Part shown: positions 52,556 through 62,233 of the stretch, piece after piece
Layout: the number at the start of each line of letters is the position of its first letter
How positions within the stretch are numbered: the first letter of the stretch is position 1
Assembly (NCBI RefSeq): GCF_030538595.1
Contig: NZ_JAUNTS010000001.1
Location: 447,439-511,438, forward strand
Origin: Kocuria sp.
GTDB taxonomy: Bacteria; Actinomycetota; Actinomycetes; Actinomycetales; Micrococcaceae
Direction of reading: 5' to 3'
DNA: 64,000 nt
Notes under the pieces: model-generated
Seen by the model: only the letters and a program-made list of their open reading frames with translations
Told to the model about the DNA's origin: nothing
Databases searched by the model: none
Translations under genes and position numbers: made by a program

Positions 52556-54142
52556 ATGACTCCCAATACCCCTGGATCAACCGCAGATCAGACCCCCACC
52601 GAATTTGACTACATTGTGGTGGGCGCAGGGTCCGCCGGTTCCGTGGTGGCCGCTCGACTCTCCGAAAACCCAGATGTCACCGTGGCCCTGCTGGAGGCCG
52701 GTCCTCATGACAAGAACATCCCGGAAGTCACCACCTTGAACCGGTGGATGGAATTGCTGGAATCCGGCTACGACTGGGATTACCAGATCGAGCCGCAGGA
52801 AAACGGCAATTCCAACATGCGCATGGCCCGCGCCAAGGTGCTGGGTGGCTGTTCCTCCCACAACTCCTGCATCGCCTTCTGGGCCCCTGCCGAGGACATT
52901 GACGAATGGGAAGAGAAATTCGGCGCCACCGGATGGAATGCCGAAACCGCCTTCCGGCTCTACCAAAAACTGGAGAACAACCAGGACGACGGCGCCCACC
53001 ACGGCCACGACGGACCCGTCCGGCTGCGCAATGTACCCCCGCGTGATCCGTGCGGTGTGGCTGTCTTGGATGCCGCTGAGCAGGCAGGACTCCCGCGTGC
53101 CGACTTCAACACTGGCAAGACCGTGCTCAACGGGGGCAACTTCTTCCAGATCAATGCGCGTGAGGACGGGACGCGGGCGTCGTCGTCGGTGTCTTACATT
53201 CACCCGATCGAGGACGAGCGCAAGAATCTCTACGTGCTGCCGGGTACGCAGGTGAAGGAACTGACGTTCGACGGCGACACCTGCACCGGTGTGTCCGTGG
53301 TGGACAACGCGTTCGGTACGGCGCGGCCGCTGATCGCGCGCAAGGAAGTGGTGGTCTCGGCAGGGGCCATTGACACACCCAAGTTGCTGATGCTCTCCGG
53401 GATCGGCCCGGCTGAGCACCTGCGTGACGTGGGTGTGGAGGTGCGCGTGGACGCCCCCGGTGTGGGTGAGAACGTGCAGGATCACCCGGAAGGTGTGATC
53501 CAGTGGGAAGCCAAGAAACCCATGGTCACCGAATCCACCCAGTGGTGGGAGATCGGGCTGTTTGCCCAGGTGGACCCGGAGACGGACCGCCCGGATCTGA
53601 TGATGCACTACGGTTCCGTGAACTTTGACATGCACACCTTCCGGCAGGGTTACCCCACCTCTGACAACGCGTTCTGCCTGACCCCCAACGTCACCCATGC
53701 CCGCTCCCGGGGCACGGTGCGGTTGCGCTCGCGCGATTTCCGGGACAAGCCCATGTATGACCCCCGGTATTTCACCGATCCGGAGGGCTACGACATGCGG
53801 ATCATGACCGCCGGTTTCCGCAAGGCCCGCGAGATCGTGGCGCAGGGCCCCATGGCCGAGTGGGCAGGTCAGGAGCTGTTCCCCGGCCCTGATGTGCAGA
53901 CGGACGAGGAGTTCGCCGACTACATCCGGCGGACCCACAACACCGTGTATCACCCGGCCGGTTCCGTGCGCATGGGTGCCGACGACGATCCCATGGCTCC
54001 CCTGGACCCGCAGCTCCGGGTGAAGGGTGTGCGCGGGTTGCGCGTGGCAGATGCCTCCGTGATGCCGGAACTGGTGACCGTGAACCCCAACATCACGGTG
54101 TTCATGATCGGCGAGCGAGCAGCAGAGCTGATCATGAACTGA
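52556..54142 (+). CDS. codA: choline oxidase (GMC flavoenzyme)
   Basis: 528 aa. Rossmann FAD motif DYIVVGAGSAGSVVAARLSE and EAGPHDKNIPEV, then MELLESGYDWDYQIEPQENG and KVLGGCSSHNSCIAFWAP. His102 in that segment matches the covalent-FAD His of Arthrobacter globiformis CodA. The active-site His segments NVTHARSRG and NTVYHPAGSVRMG and the Asn in VNPNITVFMIG are present. The similarity to CodA over most of the length makes oxidase (O2 as acceptor, H2O2 released) more likely than BetA-type dehydrogenase. GAAGGAAAG precedes ATG. The last gene before a strong hairpin. Confidence 0.93.
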   Translation: MTPNTPGSTADQTPTEFDYIVVGAGSAGSVVAARLSENPDVTVALLEAGPHDKNIPEVTTLNRWMELLESGYDWDYQIEPQENGNSNMRMARAKVLGGCSSHNSCIAFWAPAEDIDEWEEKFGATGWNAETAFRLYQKLENNQDDGAHHGHDGPVRLRNVPPRDPCGVAVLDAAEQAGLPRADFNTGKTVLNGGNFFQINAREDGTRASSSVSYIHPIEDERKNLYVLPGTQVKELTFDGDTCTGVSVVDNAFGTARPLIARKEVVVSAGAIDTPKLLMLSGIGPAEHLRDVGVEVRVDAPGVGENVQDHPEGVIQWEAKKPMVTESTQWWEIGLFAQVDPETDRPDLMMHYGSVNFDMHTFRQGYPTSDNAFCLTPNVTHARSRGTVRLRSRDFRDKPMYDPRYFTDPEGYDMRIMTAGFRKAREIVAQGPMAEWAGQELFPGPDVQTDEEFADYIRRTHNTVYHPAGSVRMGADDDPMAPLDPQLRVKGVRGLRVADASVMPELVTVNPNITVFMIGERAAELIMN

Positions 54143-54143
54143 T

Positions 54144-54206
54144 CGCCGAAATCATGGTTTGACCCAATTTTCAGCCCGAATTTTGGGTCAAACCATGTTT
54201 TCGGCG
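54144..54206 (+). terminator. terminator after codA
   Basis: Two helices in one stem: CGCCGAAA/TTTCGGCG outside and CATGGTTTGACCCAA/TTGGGTCAAACCATG inside, separated by a T-T mismatch, with a 15-nt loop. It begins 2 nt after the stop. Confidence 0.8.
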
Positions 54207-54253
54207 GAGGTGGGGGTTAAGGTTCCCACAAGGACCTTTACCTGGGAGATGTG

Positions 54254-54415
54254 ATGGACGTGCTAGCACCTAATCCGTTTGAGACCGTCATGCTGCTCTT
54301 GATGTTGCTCAGCTTCATTGTTGTTGTGGTGGCTTCCCTGATGGCGCTGATCTACCTGCCCAAGATCTCGCGGCAGCTCAAGCGGTTGGAAGAGCAGCGC
54401 CCACGCCAGTACTGA
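54254..54415 (+). CDS. 53-aa single-pass membrane peptide
   Basis: GGGAG is six bases before ATG. Sequence begins MDVLAPNPFETV, then a hydrophobic helix LLLMLLSFIVVVVASLMALI and a basic amphipathic tail YLPKISRQLKRLEEQRPRQY. N-out/C-in topology is likely from the basic tail. It ends five bases before the stop of the convergent 1045-aa gene. Unrecognised; comparable small helices serve as regulators or assembly factors of membrane complexes. Confidence 0.7.
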   Translation: MDVLAPNPFETVMLLLMLLSFIVVVVASLMALIYLPKISRQLKRLEEQRPRQY

Positions 54416-54420
54416 CCCGC

Positions 54421-57400
54421 TCAGCCCATGAGCTTGGCGGTCAGGATTCGCGCAAAGTCTTCTGAGACGTCCCCGTAGTTCAGGGAGAAGTCCTCATCCA
54501 CCCGCGTGGGCAGCACCCCGGAGCACAACACGGTGGCCCGGGCGTAAAGCCCTGGAAGTTCGGCACCGATCGGCACGGACAGCAACTGCAGCTCCTCATC
54601 CCAGGAGACCAGCGGCGTTCCGGCTTGCCGGGCTGCCAGATGCTTGCCCAGCCCGGAGCTCACGCGCCGTCCGTGCCCCGATTCCACATCCGCTTCCGTA
54701 CGGAACACGTAGCGGGTGCGGTGGTGGTGATTGATCCGGTACAGCCCGGGCTGCTCCCGGTCCGTGGTGGCACGCCAGGTGGCATCCGATGGCACAAGCA
54801 ACTCAGCCACCCCGTTGTACTGCATCTCCGTGCGGGCCAATCCGTCCTGCACGGTGGACAACGGCGCCAGCGTGTCCAACATGACCGGTCCGGCTTCATA
54901 GATCACGTCGCACAGCCCATCCGGCAACTGCTCGGCCAGGTCCTCCAGCTCAACGTCCTGCACCAGGGAGGAGGCATGGTCCTCCGGAGACAATGTCACC
55001 AGAGCACCACCCAGAGCCTCCGCGGCCGAACCGACCAGGGCTTCCTTGTCCGGAGTCCACCCACCTGTCAGCAGAATGGAGCCGTCCACCAACTGCGTCA
55101 GTGCCGGAGAGCAGACCTGCCAGCGGCGCACGGTCCAGTTCTCGTCCCGGATGACTTCCAGGAACCCGAGTGCCTGCAGGTGACCCACAAACCATTCCTC
55201 GAACCGTTCGGTGTCCACCAGCTGACGAGCCACGATGGACAAAGTGGAGCGCTTGCCGCCCCCCAGGAAGGTCAGAGCGTCCCGGAACGGCGCCCAGGAC
55301 GTGGGGTTCTCCCCATCTTCCGGGCCGATGAACTGCAGAGACTCCACCGTGCCCACCTCGGAGACAGCGGAGAGCTTGGTCAGCCGCCCCGGGTAACGCT
55401 TTTCCAACCCGCAGTCGCGGCAGCGCCCAAACACCCAGGGCGCCTTGGCTTTGGGGTCCATGGGCGGCAGCACAATGCGGTGCTTGCCACTGGCCAGGCA
55501 GGACGGTCCCTGGTGCTCGGGCAGCACGTTCTCCCGCGCCACCAACAACTGACCTTCGGCTGAATGCCATCCGGGGACGGTGGGCACCTCCACTGCTGCC
55601 AATTCCGTTTCGGGAACCTCCACGGCATCCAGATTGTTAAAGGCCCCCTGCACGTACTCATCCGGCAACTCGGCCACCGTGGCAGCGGTCACGGGCCACA
55701 GGGCGTCGTCGTCGGTGTGCACCATCTCCCCCTCATACCCCAGCGAGCGCTGGGTCATGTAGAAGGAGGTGTCCCGCACGGAAAAACTGACGCGCTGCTT
55801 GACGGTCCGGCCGGCTTTGAGCACCAGAACGTAGTCATTGGGCTTGAGCCCACCGGTGCTCGGGTTGGCCATGGGGGTACCCGCCGCGGAGATTTGGAAC
55901 GGTGGCACCAGACCTTCCGCCAGCTTGTGCCGCTGCAAGCGAAAGGTCTCCGGGTGGCGCCACTCCACTTCCAGCGTGAGCGGGTCAGCGGAGTCGGACA
56001 CCACGGTGATCTGCGGGGGACGTTGGGCGGAAAACCGCACGACGTCGCCCGGGATGCGCAGCCCGCCCGAAAGCCGCACGGTGGGCACCAGCCGCGGAAC
56101 CATTCCGGAGAAATTGTCATTGACCGTGAGTTCGGGATTGCCCGCGCGTAGAACCTGGACATCGTCAAACATGGCCCAGCCCTGCGGCAGACCGGCGGTT
56201 CCAGCTGGGACAAGGGTGTAATCCGGGGAAGCGGAATCATCCAGGATCGCCCGCATCTGATCAATCATGGTCTGGTCATCACGCACCAGAACACGGCACG
56301 GCCACGCCGCCGGAATGTGGTCCACGGAGATGAACGTGTCCGAAAACGCATCCTTGGCAAAAACGACGACGGGCCGCGCCGTCCGTTCAAAGGTGTGTGC
56401 TCCGGCGGAGAGCTTGAGCTCCCCCTCCAGCAAAGAGGCCGGCTCAATGCGCGCCGTCAGGGCGGAAATCCCCAGGTAGGCATCCCCGATGTAGGACAGG
56501 AACAGGGTGCGCGGCCCGGCGGTGGTTTCCAGCTCGACCTCGCGCTCGGTCATGAAGCGCTTGGGCACCACAAAACCGAACTCAAAAACCTTGTTGCCGA
56601 TGTAGTCCAGGGCGTCCACCAGCGCCAGGGAAGCCGAGTGCTTGCCGGGCTTGCTGGACACGGAGCGTGTGACCGGGGTGGGCCCACCGGCTTCCGCACG
56701 GGACTGCTCCCACCGGCCCAGCTCCGCCCGGGCAACTTCCAGGCCCGGGTAGCGGGTCACGGAGGTGGACCAGATCTGCCGCATGGGTTTGGAGACATCG
56801 GTGCCCGCCACATCAAGCCAGAAGTCCACGTAAACCCCCAGCTCCTCCGGGGAGAGCCCTTGGGCCGTGGTGAGTTCCATGTCCGCGAACATCTGGTGCA
56901 GTTGCCGCCGCTCTGCCTCCCCCAGGAGGGTCTGCGCCAGGGCCAGCCCCACCGGACGCTGGTTGAGGGCATCCCCCAGGGGCAGTCCCACTTCGCCGTC
57001 GCGCAGTTCCAGCCAGTACCGCAGGGCGTCCCAGAATGCTTCGGTGTCCTTCTTGAAGGAGGCTTCCAGGGCTTTGGTGTCCGATCCGGCTTGCAGCAGC
57101 ACAGCCAGCGGGAGGTAGAACGCGGAGGCGGATTTGTTGCCGGTCTGAGAGGCCAACCGGGAGGTGTGCCGTCCGGCCAAGGCAAACAATGCCAGGAGCG
57201 CCACGATGGGCGGTGGCGCCAGTTCGGAGAGGGTGTCCAGTTGCCGCCGGGAATCGCGGTACCACAGCGTGGTCATCCGAGTGAAGGCATCAAAAACCGG
57301 GGTGCGCGAGCCGTCCAACACCAGCAGCGGAGTGACCGAATCGGCAATGGCCCGCAACGTGGCCGGCCCGTCCAACCCGTGCTCGGCACCGATCAGCGCC

Positions 57401-57558
57401 AGAGTTTTCTCGTCCAGGTCCAGGGGAACCAGCTCACCCGCCCGGTGGCCTCCAAAGAACGCGGCACACACGGCGTCGTTCCACTTGAGGTACTGGGCCT
57501 CGGCATCGTTACGCGCGATCCGATGTTGGCCAAGCGCCAGCGAGTTGGTCCCGGTCAC
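54421..57558 (-). CDS. large protein of unknown function divergent from SNF2 helicase
   Basis: 1045 aa from GTG 57558, with GGAGGG four bases upstream. No signal peptide or transmembrane helix. Residues 1-300 are mainly helical (WNDAVCAAFFGGHRAGELVP; QRPVGLALAQTLLGEAERRQ). Residues 320-660 are beta-rich, with repeated strands such as LKLSAGAHTFERTARPVVVF and KPNDYVLVLKAGRTVKQRVS. Around 686-725 a zinc-ribbon-like element has Cys in PSCLASGKHR and GRCRDCGLEKRYP. Residues 730-1045 look alpha/beta, with NWTVRRWQVCSPALTQL. The promoter region is shared with the helicase. I do not recognise the family. Partner or accessory of the helicase in DNA or RNA processing, or defence, is a hypothesis from context. 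Confidence 0.8.
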   Translation of the reverse strand: MTGTNSLALGQHRIARNDAEAQYLKWNDAVCAAFFGGHRAGELVPLDLDEKTLALIGAEHGLDGPATLRAIADSVTPLLVLDGSRTPVFDAFTRMTTLWYRDSRRQLDTLSELAPPPIVALLALFALAGRHTSRLASQTGNKSASAFYLPLAVLLQAGSDTKALEASFKKDTEAFWDALRYWLELRDGEVGLPLGDALNQRPVGLALAQTLLGEAERRQLHQMFADMELTTAQGLSPEELGVYVDFWLDVAGTDVSKPMRQIWSTSVTRYPGLEVARAELGRWEQSRAEAGGPTPVTRSVSSKPGKHSASLALVDALDYIGNKVFEFGFVVPKRFMTEREVELETTAGPRTLFLSYIGDAYLGISALTARIEPASLLEGELKLSAGAHTFERTARPVVVFAKDAFSDTFISVDHIPAAWPCRVLVRDDQTMIDQMRAILDDSASPDYTLVPAGTAGLPQGWAMFDDVQVLRAGNPELTVNDNFSGMVPRLVPTVRLSGGLRIPGDVVRFSAQRPPQITVVSDSADPLTLEVEWRHPETFRLQRHKLAEGLVPPFQISAAGTPMANPSTGGLKPNDYVLVLKAGRTVKQRVSFSVRDTSFYMTQRSLGYEGEMVHTDDDALWPVTAATVAELPDEYVQGAFNNLDAVEVPETELAAVEVPTVPGWHSAEGQLLVARENVLPEHQGPSCLASGKHRIVLPPMDPKAKAPWVFGRCRDCGLEKRYPGRLTKLSAVSEVGTVESLQFIGPEDGENPTSWAPFRDALTFLGGGKRSTLSIVARQLVDTERFEEWFVGHLQALGFLEVIRDENWTVRRWQVCSPALTQLVDGSILLTGGWTPDKEALVGSAAEALGGALVTLSPEDHASSLVQDVELEDLAEQLPDGLCDVIYEAGPVMLDTLAPLSTVQDGLARTEMQYNGVAELLVPSDATWRATTDREQPGLYRINHHHRTRYVFRTEADVESGHGRRVSSGLGKHLAARQAGTPLVSWDEELQLLSVPIGAELPGLYARATVLCSGVLPTRVDEDFSLNYGDVSEDFARILTAKLMG

Positions 57559-57751
57559 TGCACCCTCCGTCTGCGGCTTGGGCCGCGGTTGAACTCCTGG
57601 AAGTCATCTTCCCCGATTCAGCGCTCAATTATAGGTCCGCCCGGGAAGTTCCGCGGGCCGCCGCCCGCGCAGTTGAGGTCACCGCGGGTGCTTTCGGCGT
57701 TGTCCCCGGCCCACGGCAAGGGTGTCCCCGGCGGCTCCTAGAATGGTGAGA

Positions 57752-60700
57752 ATGACCTCATCTGCCGCCGAGTCCCACACGGCCCGCCCGCTGCCCTCCT
57801 GGCAGCGGGCTCTGGCCACCATGCTGGACGACGACGCCGCAGCCCAGAACGTTGAAGACGCCGACTTCCCCGCCCCCGCCATTGGATTGGAGTTCGATCT
57901 ACAGCTGCCCACGTTCCGCAGGGTTCATCGCGGGCGGCAGAGCCAAGCGGGTGCACCCTACACAGTGGGCATGCGCCCCGTGCGCCAGGGCAAGCGCGGT
58001 GGATGGGTGCGTGGCGGGCTCGACTGGGAAAAAGTGGTGGAGGCCGGTGTCTCCGGGCTGCTCTCCCCCGAACAAGCTGACTGGTTTGACGAAATCCGGA
58101 CCCTGGCCAATGTGCGCTCCCGCCAAGCCCTCCACGACCGTCATTGGGTCTACCTGGAACATTACGAATCACCCGTGCTGTGGTCCCTACTGGCCCGAGC
58201 CCCAGAACTGGACGTGCAGTTCATCACCAAGGATCACGGCCAACCCGTGCGGATCAGCCGGCCGGGGCGCTTTCAGATTGATCTGGTCCATGATTCCAAC
58301 GGGGATTTGGTGCTGCACCCGGAGGTGGTGTTTCACCCATCCCAGGATGGGGACAGCGAATCTGCACTTGCTGCTCAAGATTCTCCACCCCGCACGGTGT
58401 CCTTGGAGACCACCGGCATTGTGGGGGTACCCGGCCACGGAGTGTTCTTCCCGGAGGCCACTGATCCAGCGGAGGTGGAGCGCGCCGAGGACCCCAACCG
58501 CTTTCCCCTGACCTTGGTTCCGCTGCGCACGCGCCTGACCCGCGATCAACGCCAGTTCCTGGAATCCGCGCATGAAGTCACGGTGCCGCAGTCAGAGATT
58601 CAAGAGTTCTTGGACCGCTGGTTTCCCCGCCTGCATCAGCGCGTTGGGCTCACCAACGACGACGGCTCGGTGGAGCTCCCGGAGGTGGCCCCACCGGAGA
58701 TGGTGCTGACCGTGCAGCACGATGATCTGACCATTCGGTTGGACTGGGAGTGGGAGTACAGCCACGGTGGGCAACGCATCCGTTTGCCTTTCCGCCCCGC
58801 CGACCCCCTGGGCACGGAGCCCGTGAAACGCGAATCCACGTGGGAGACGGCCATGACCAAGGCCGTTGCGCGGCGTGTGCCAGATCTGGAGTTCCGCCGT
58901 TCGGCATATGTGGGATATGACGCCGTGGTGTTGCTGCGAGATTGGCTGCCCGAATTGGAAAAAGTCCATGATCTGCGGATTCGGATCACCGGAACCGAAC
59001 CTGCCTACAAACCTTCGGATGAACCACCGCAGATCACCGTCTCCACGCTGCCCAGCGAACACCGTGATTGGTTCGATTTGGGCGTGACCGTGCGGGTGGG
59101 GGATTTTTACGTCCCGTTCGCAGATGTGTTCCGCGCCCTGTCCAGAGGCCAAGACGTGATGATGCTGCCCAACGGCTCCTGGTTTGCCCTGGATGCACCG
59201 CGGTTCGAGCACCTGCGTGAACTGTTGCGTGAGGCTCGTTCCCTCCAGGAGGCCCCCGGCGACCAGCTGCGGATCTCCAAACATCACATCGGTCTGTGGC
59301 AGGACTTGGAAGAGCTTTCCGATGAAAGCCACGCCGTGGTGCAGTGGCGTCAGGCCGTGCAGCGTCTGGTCCACCGCGAACCCAGTGATCCTGCACCCGT
59401 TCCCGCCGCCTTGACGGCGCAGCTGCGCCCCTACCAGGTGGAGGGGTACCGGTGGTTGACGGCCCTGCATGAGCTGGGTTTGGGCGGCATTTTGGCCGAC
59501 GACATGGGCTTGGGCAAGACCGTCCAGGTGATCGCCATGTTCACCCGGGTTCTGGAACAGGCCCAGTCGGCCACCCAGAACACGACTCAAGAATCCTCGG
59601 TCCGGTCTGACCTGGACTCTACGACTGCGCCAGCGGTTCACCCGTTCCTGGTGGTGGCCCCCACCTCAGTGGTGCCCAACTGGGTCTCGGAGATCAACAA
59701 GTTTGCCCCGCACCTGCGAGTGGCCGCGGCCACCGGTACGGCGGCGGGTTCCGGTGAGGTGCCGTCGCAGTTGGCGGCGAGCAACGACGTCGTCGTGACC
59801 TCCTACACGCTCCTGCGTTTGGATGAGGCGCTGTGGAGCCAACCCGAGTGGGAGGCGGTGGTCCTGGATGAGGCGCAGTTTGTGAAGAACCCGCGCACGC
59901 AGGCGCACCGGGTGGCTCGCGGGCTGAGAACAAACAGCACCATTGCGGTCACAGGCACCCCGTTGGAAAACGGGCTCACCGATTTGTGGGCGCTGCTGAG
60001 TTTGAGCGCTCCCGGGCTGTTCCCGTCGCGGCGAAAATTTGTGGAGGATTACCAGCGGCCCATTGAGGTGTCCGCGGACAGGGCAGCCCTGACGCGGATG
60101 CGGCGGCGTATTGCTCACTTCATGCTGCGTCGCACCAAGGACGCGGTAGATCTGCAGCTTCCCCCCAAACTGGAGCAGACCCTACGGATTCAACTCAGCC
60201 AGGAGCACCGCAAGCTCTACGATCTCCACCTGCAACGCGAGCGGGCCAAAGTGCTCAAACTGTTGCCTGAACTCAATCGCAACCGCTTCACCATTTTCAG
60301 TTCCCTGACCAAGTTGCGGCTGATGGCCCTGGACCCGTCCCTGGTTGATCCTGAACTGGACATCAGTTCTTCCAAGCTGGAGGCGTTGTTCGAGCACCTG
60401 CCGGAAATCGTGGCAGAAGGGCACCGCCCGCTGGTCTTTTCCCAGTTCACCGGCTTCTTGAAGCTGGCAGCGGCAAGGCTGGATCGCCTGGGCATCCCGT
60501 ACGCGTATTTGGATGGCTCCACCCGGGATCGCGGTGCCGTGATCCAGAGGTTCCGTGACGGTCAGGCCAAGGTGTTCCTGATTTCCTTGAAGGCCGGCGG
60601 AACGGGGCTGAATCTGACGGAGGCCGACTATTGCTTCCTGCTGGATCCCTGGTGGAATCCCATGGCGGAGAATCAAGCAGTGGACCGGGCGCACCGGATT

Positions 60701-60874
60701 GGCCAGGATCGCAAGGTCATGGTGTACCGCCTGGTGGCCAGCGGAACCATCGAGGAAAAAGTGATGGAGCTCAAGGAACGCAAGGCACGCCTGTTCGACT
60801 CCGTGATGGACGACGACGGCACGTTCTCCTCCGCCCTGACCCAACAAGACGTCATGGAATTGTTCCGTCAGTGA
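57752..60874 (+). CDS. SNF2/RapA-type DEAD/DEAH-box helicase
   Basis: 1040 aa from ATG 57752; TAGAAT seven bases upstream suggests leaderless transcription, and in-frame starts at 57722 and 57743 are less likely. Residues 1-555 are the variable region seen in actinobacterial SNF2 proteins, without SWIM Cys/His motifs. The ATPase core has LRPYQVEGYRWLTALHELGL, Walker A LADDMGLGKTVQVI (about 585), VVLDEAQFVKNPRTQAHRVA (about 705), PLVFSQFTGFLKLAAARLD, LISLKAGGTGLNLTEADYCF and DRAHRIGQDRKVMVYRLVAS (about 978). It remodels or translocates on nucleic acid; targets unknown. Divergent from the 1045-aa gene across 193 bp. Confidence 0.93.
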   Translation: MTSSAAESHTARPLPSWQRALATMLDDDAAAQNVEDADFPAPAIGLEFDLQLPTFRRVHRGRQSQAGAPYTVGMRPVRQGKRGGWVRGGLDWEKVVEAGVSGLLSPEQADWFDEIRTLANVRSRQALHDRHWVYLEHYESPVLWSLLARAPELDVQFITKDHGQPVRISRPGRFQIDLVHDSNGDLVLHPEVVFHPSQDGDSESALAAQDSPPRTVSLETTGIVGVPGHGVFFPEATDPAEVERAEDPNRFPLTLVPLRTRLTRDQRQFLESAHEVTVPQSEIQEFLDRWFPRLHQRVGLTNDDGSVELPEVAPPEMVLTVQHDDLTIRLDWEWEYSHGGQRIRLPFRPADPLGTEPVKRESTWETAMTKAVARRVPDLEFRRSAYVGYDAVVLLRDWLPELEKVHDLRIRITGTEPAYKPSDEPPQITVSTLPSEHRDWFDLGVTVRVGDFYVPFADVFRALSRGQDVMMLPNGSWFALDAPRFEHLRELLREARSLQEAPGDQLRISKHHIGLWQDLEELSDESHAVVQWRQAVQRLVHREPSDPAPVPAALTAQLRPYQVEGYRWLTALHELGLGGILADDMGLGKTVQVIAMFTRVLEQAQSATQNTTQESSVRSDLDSTTAPAVHPFLVVAPTSVVPNWVSEINKFAPHLRVAAATGTAAGSGEVPSQLAASNDVVVTSYTLLRLDEALWSQPEWEAVVLDEAQFVKNPRTQAHRVARGLRTNSTIAVTGTPLENGLTDLWALLSLSAPGLFPSRRKFVEDYQRPIEVSADRAALTRMRRRIAHFMLRRTKDAVDLQLPPKLEQTLRIQLSQEHRKLYDLHLQRERAKVLKLLPELNRNRFTIFSSLTKLRLMALDPSLVDPELDISSSKLEALFEHLPEIVAEGHRPLVFSQFTGFLKLAAARLDRLGIPYAYLDGSTRDRGAVIQRFRDGQAKVFLISLKAGGTGLNLTEADYCFLLDPWWNPMAENQAVDRAHRIGQDRKVMVYRLVASGTIEEKVMELKERKARLFDSVMDDDGTFSSALTQQDVMELFRQ

Positions 60875-61019
60875 AAACCTTGACTCACCAGTAACTTGCG
60901 CGGGATGATGTCACGTCAACAATAGGCTGCCGCGTCACATTGCGGCCAGTTACCACCTCACGTGTGATCAGCGCGTTTGTGCAATACCGTGAGTAGTCAA
61001 TCCCAGGAGGTACGCGGAC

Positions 61020-62168
61020 GTGAACACGCCATCACCCGGCCTCCCGCTGTTCGTGGATCGGCATGGTCCCATCATTGCCGACATGGTCGATCGCGGGTTG
61101 CGCCCCGATCAGATTCGTCGCCGTTTCCATCTGCTGCACCCGCAGGAATCTCCGAGTCTGCTCAATGAGATGTTGAACCGGCTGGCCCCGCCCTATTCCA
61201 TCCAGGAAGCCACCGCCATGGCCACGCACTACACGGATGCTCAGATCCGCGTGGGCGTTGAAGTGGTGGTCTTCCAGGATGCAGGTTTGCCCCATGACTT
61301 TGACGCGGCTTGTCTGTTGGATGAGGCCACGTTCCAGGCCATTGAACAGCTGACCAGCACCTATGACCCCTCCGGGGCATCCACCCGCAACCTGCTGGGT
61401 GCCATTGCCGCCGTGCGCCAAGCCGTTGCAGGTGGACAGAAGTTCCGCCTCCAACCCAGCACGTACGAGCAGGTGCGCAGCAGATTGGGGAGCGATGTCG
61501 GCTTGACCGATGCTCCCGCGTGGCCCGTCCCGTGGACGGAGGTGGCTTACCGCATGGGCAATGGGCTGTGGAACTGCGCCATTCGCTCCATGGGTCTGGA
61601 AAGCACCTCCGGCACGCGCACCACCCTGCCGTGCGGGCAGGTGACACCAGAGGCTCGGGATGCCGCGGCGGAGGTCCGCGAAATCCACGATCCGGGGATT
61701 GGCCTGATTGCCCCCCAGATCCCGGCGGACCAGATTCCGGAGGCCGTGTGGGACAACCTGCGTGACCTCTTGGCGGATGATCTGGCCACCCTTCCGTGGA
61801 AGAGCCAGCTGGTGCTCAAATACCTGGCTGACGGCACGGGCAACACACCGTCCGCGTGGGCCGGTGCGGGACCGGACGGCGTCACCTGCGCCATGTCCAC
61901 CACGGTCACTGTTCCGGTTTCGCACTGGCCGTTGGATGTGGCCTACTTTGACGAAGGCCATTGGGATGAACCCACCTCCTGGGACAGCCCGTGGACAGCT
62001 GGACCGCTGGAGCCCGTCACCGCCGCCGAGCGCATGGTGGATGGCTTGCGTTTTGGTCGCCTGTGCCCTGATCCCTACAGCTTCCGGTGGGGTACCACCG
62101 TGGCCGCCACCGCCCAGGCCCCAGTGGAGCAGAGCTCCGGGGAGGTCATTCCGCTGCGCAGCAGTTGA
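61020..62168 (+). CDS. protein of unknown function downstream of SNF2 helicase
   Basis: 382 aa from GTG 61020, AGGAGG nine bases before. The N-terminus has a helix-turn-helix-like stretch (MVDRGLRPDQIRRRFHLLHP) followed by LLNEMLNRLAPPYSIQEATA. The centre is helical, and residues 170-382 include many Trp and Pro (DAPAWPVPWTEVAYRMGNGL; HWPLDVAYFDEGHWDEP). No catalytic motif or membrane helix is recognised. A 145-nt gap separates it from the helicase, so it may have its own promoter. Confidence 0.75.
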   Translation: MNTPSPGLPLFVDRHGPIIADMVDRGLRPDQIRRRFHLLHPQESPSLLNEMLNRLAPPYSIQEATAMATHYTDAQIRVGVEVVVFQDAGLPHDFDAACLLDEATFQAIEQLTSTYDPSGASTRNLLGAIAAVRQAVAGGQKFRLQPSTYEQVRSRLGSDVGLTDAPAWPVPWTEVAYRMGNGLWNCAIRSMGLESTSGTRTTLPCGQVTPEARDAAAEVREIHDPGIGLIAPQIPADQIPEAVWDNLRDLLADDLATLPWKSQLVLKYLADGTGNTPSAWAGAGPDGVTCAMSTTVTVPVSHWPLDVAYFDEGHWDEPTSWDSPWTAGPLEPVTAAERMVDGLRFGRLCPDPYSFRWGTTVAATAQAPVEQSSGEVIPLRSS

Positions 62169-62233
62169 ATGACCTCCCGCTAGGCCCGTAACAGACCTCA
62201 CGTTCACGCACAAGCTCCTGTGGCGTAAACTGA

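Noticed and set aside
52556..54142. Calling the GMC enzyme BetA-type choline dehydrogenase
   Set aside because: Segment-by-segment similarity to Arthrobacter choline oxidase, including the covalent-FAD His region, favours CodA.
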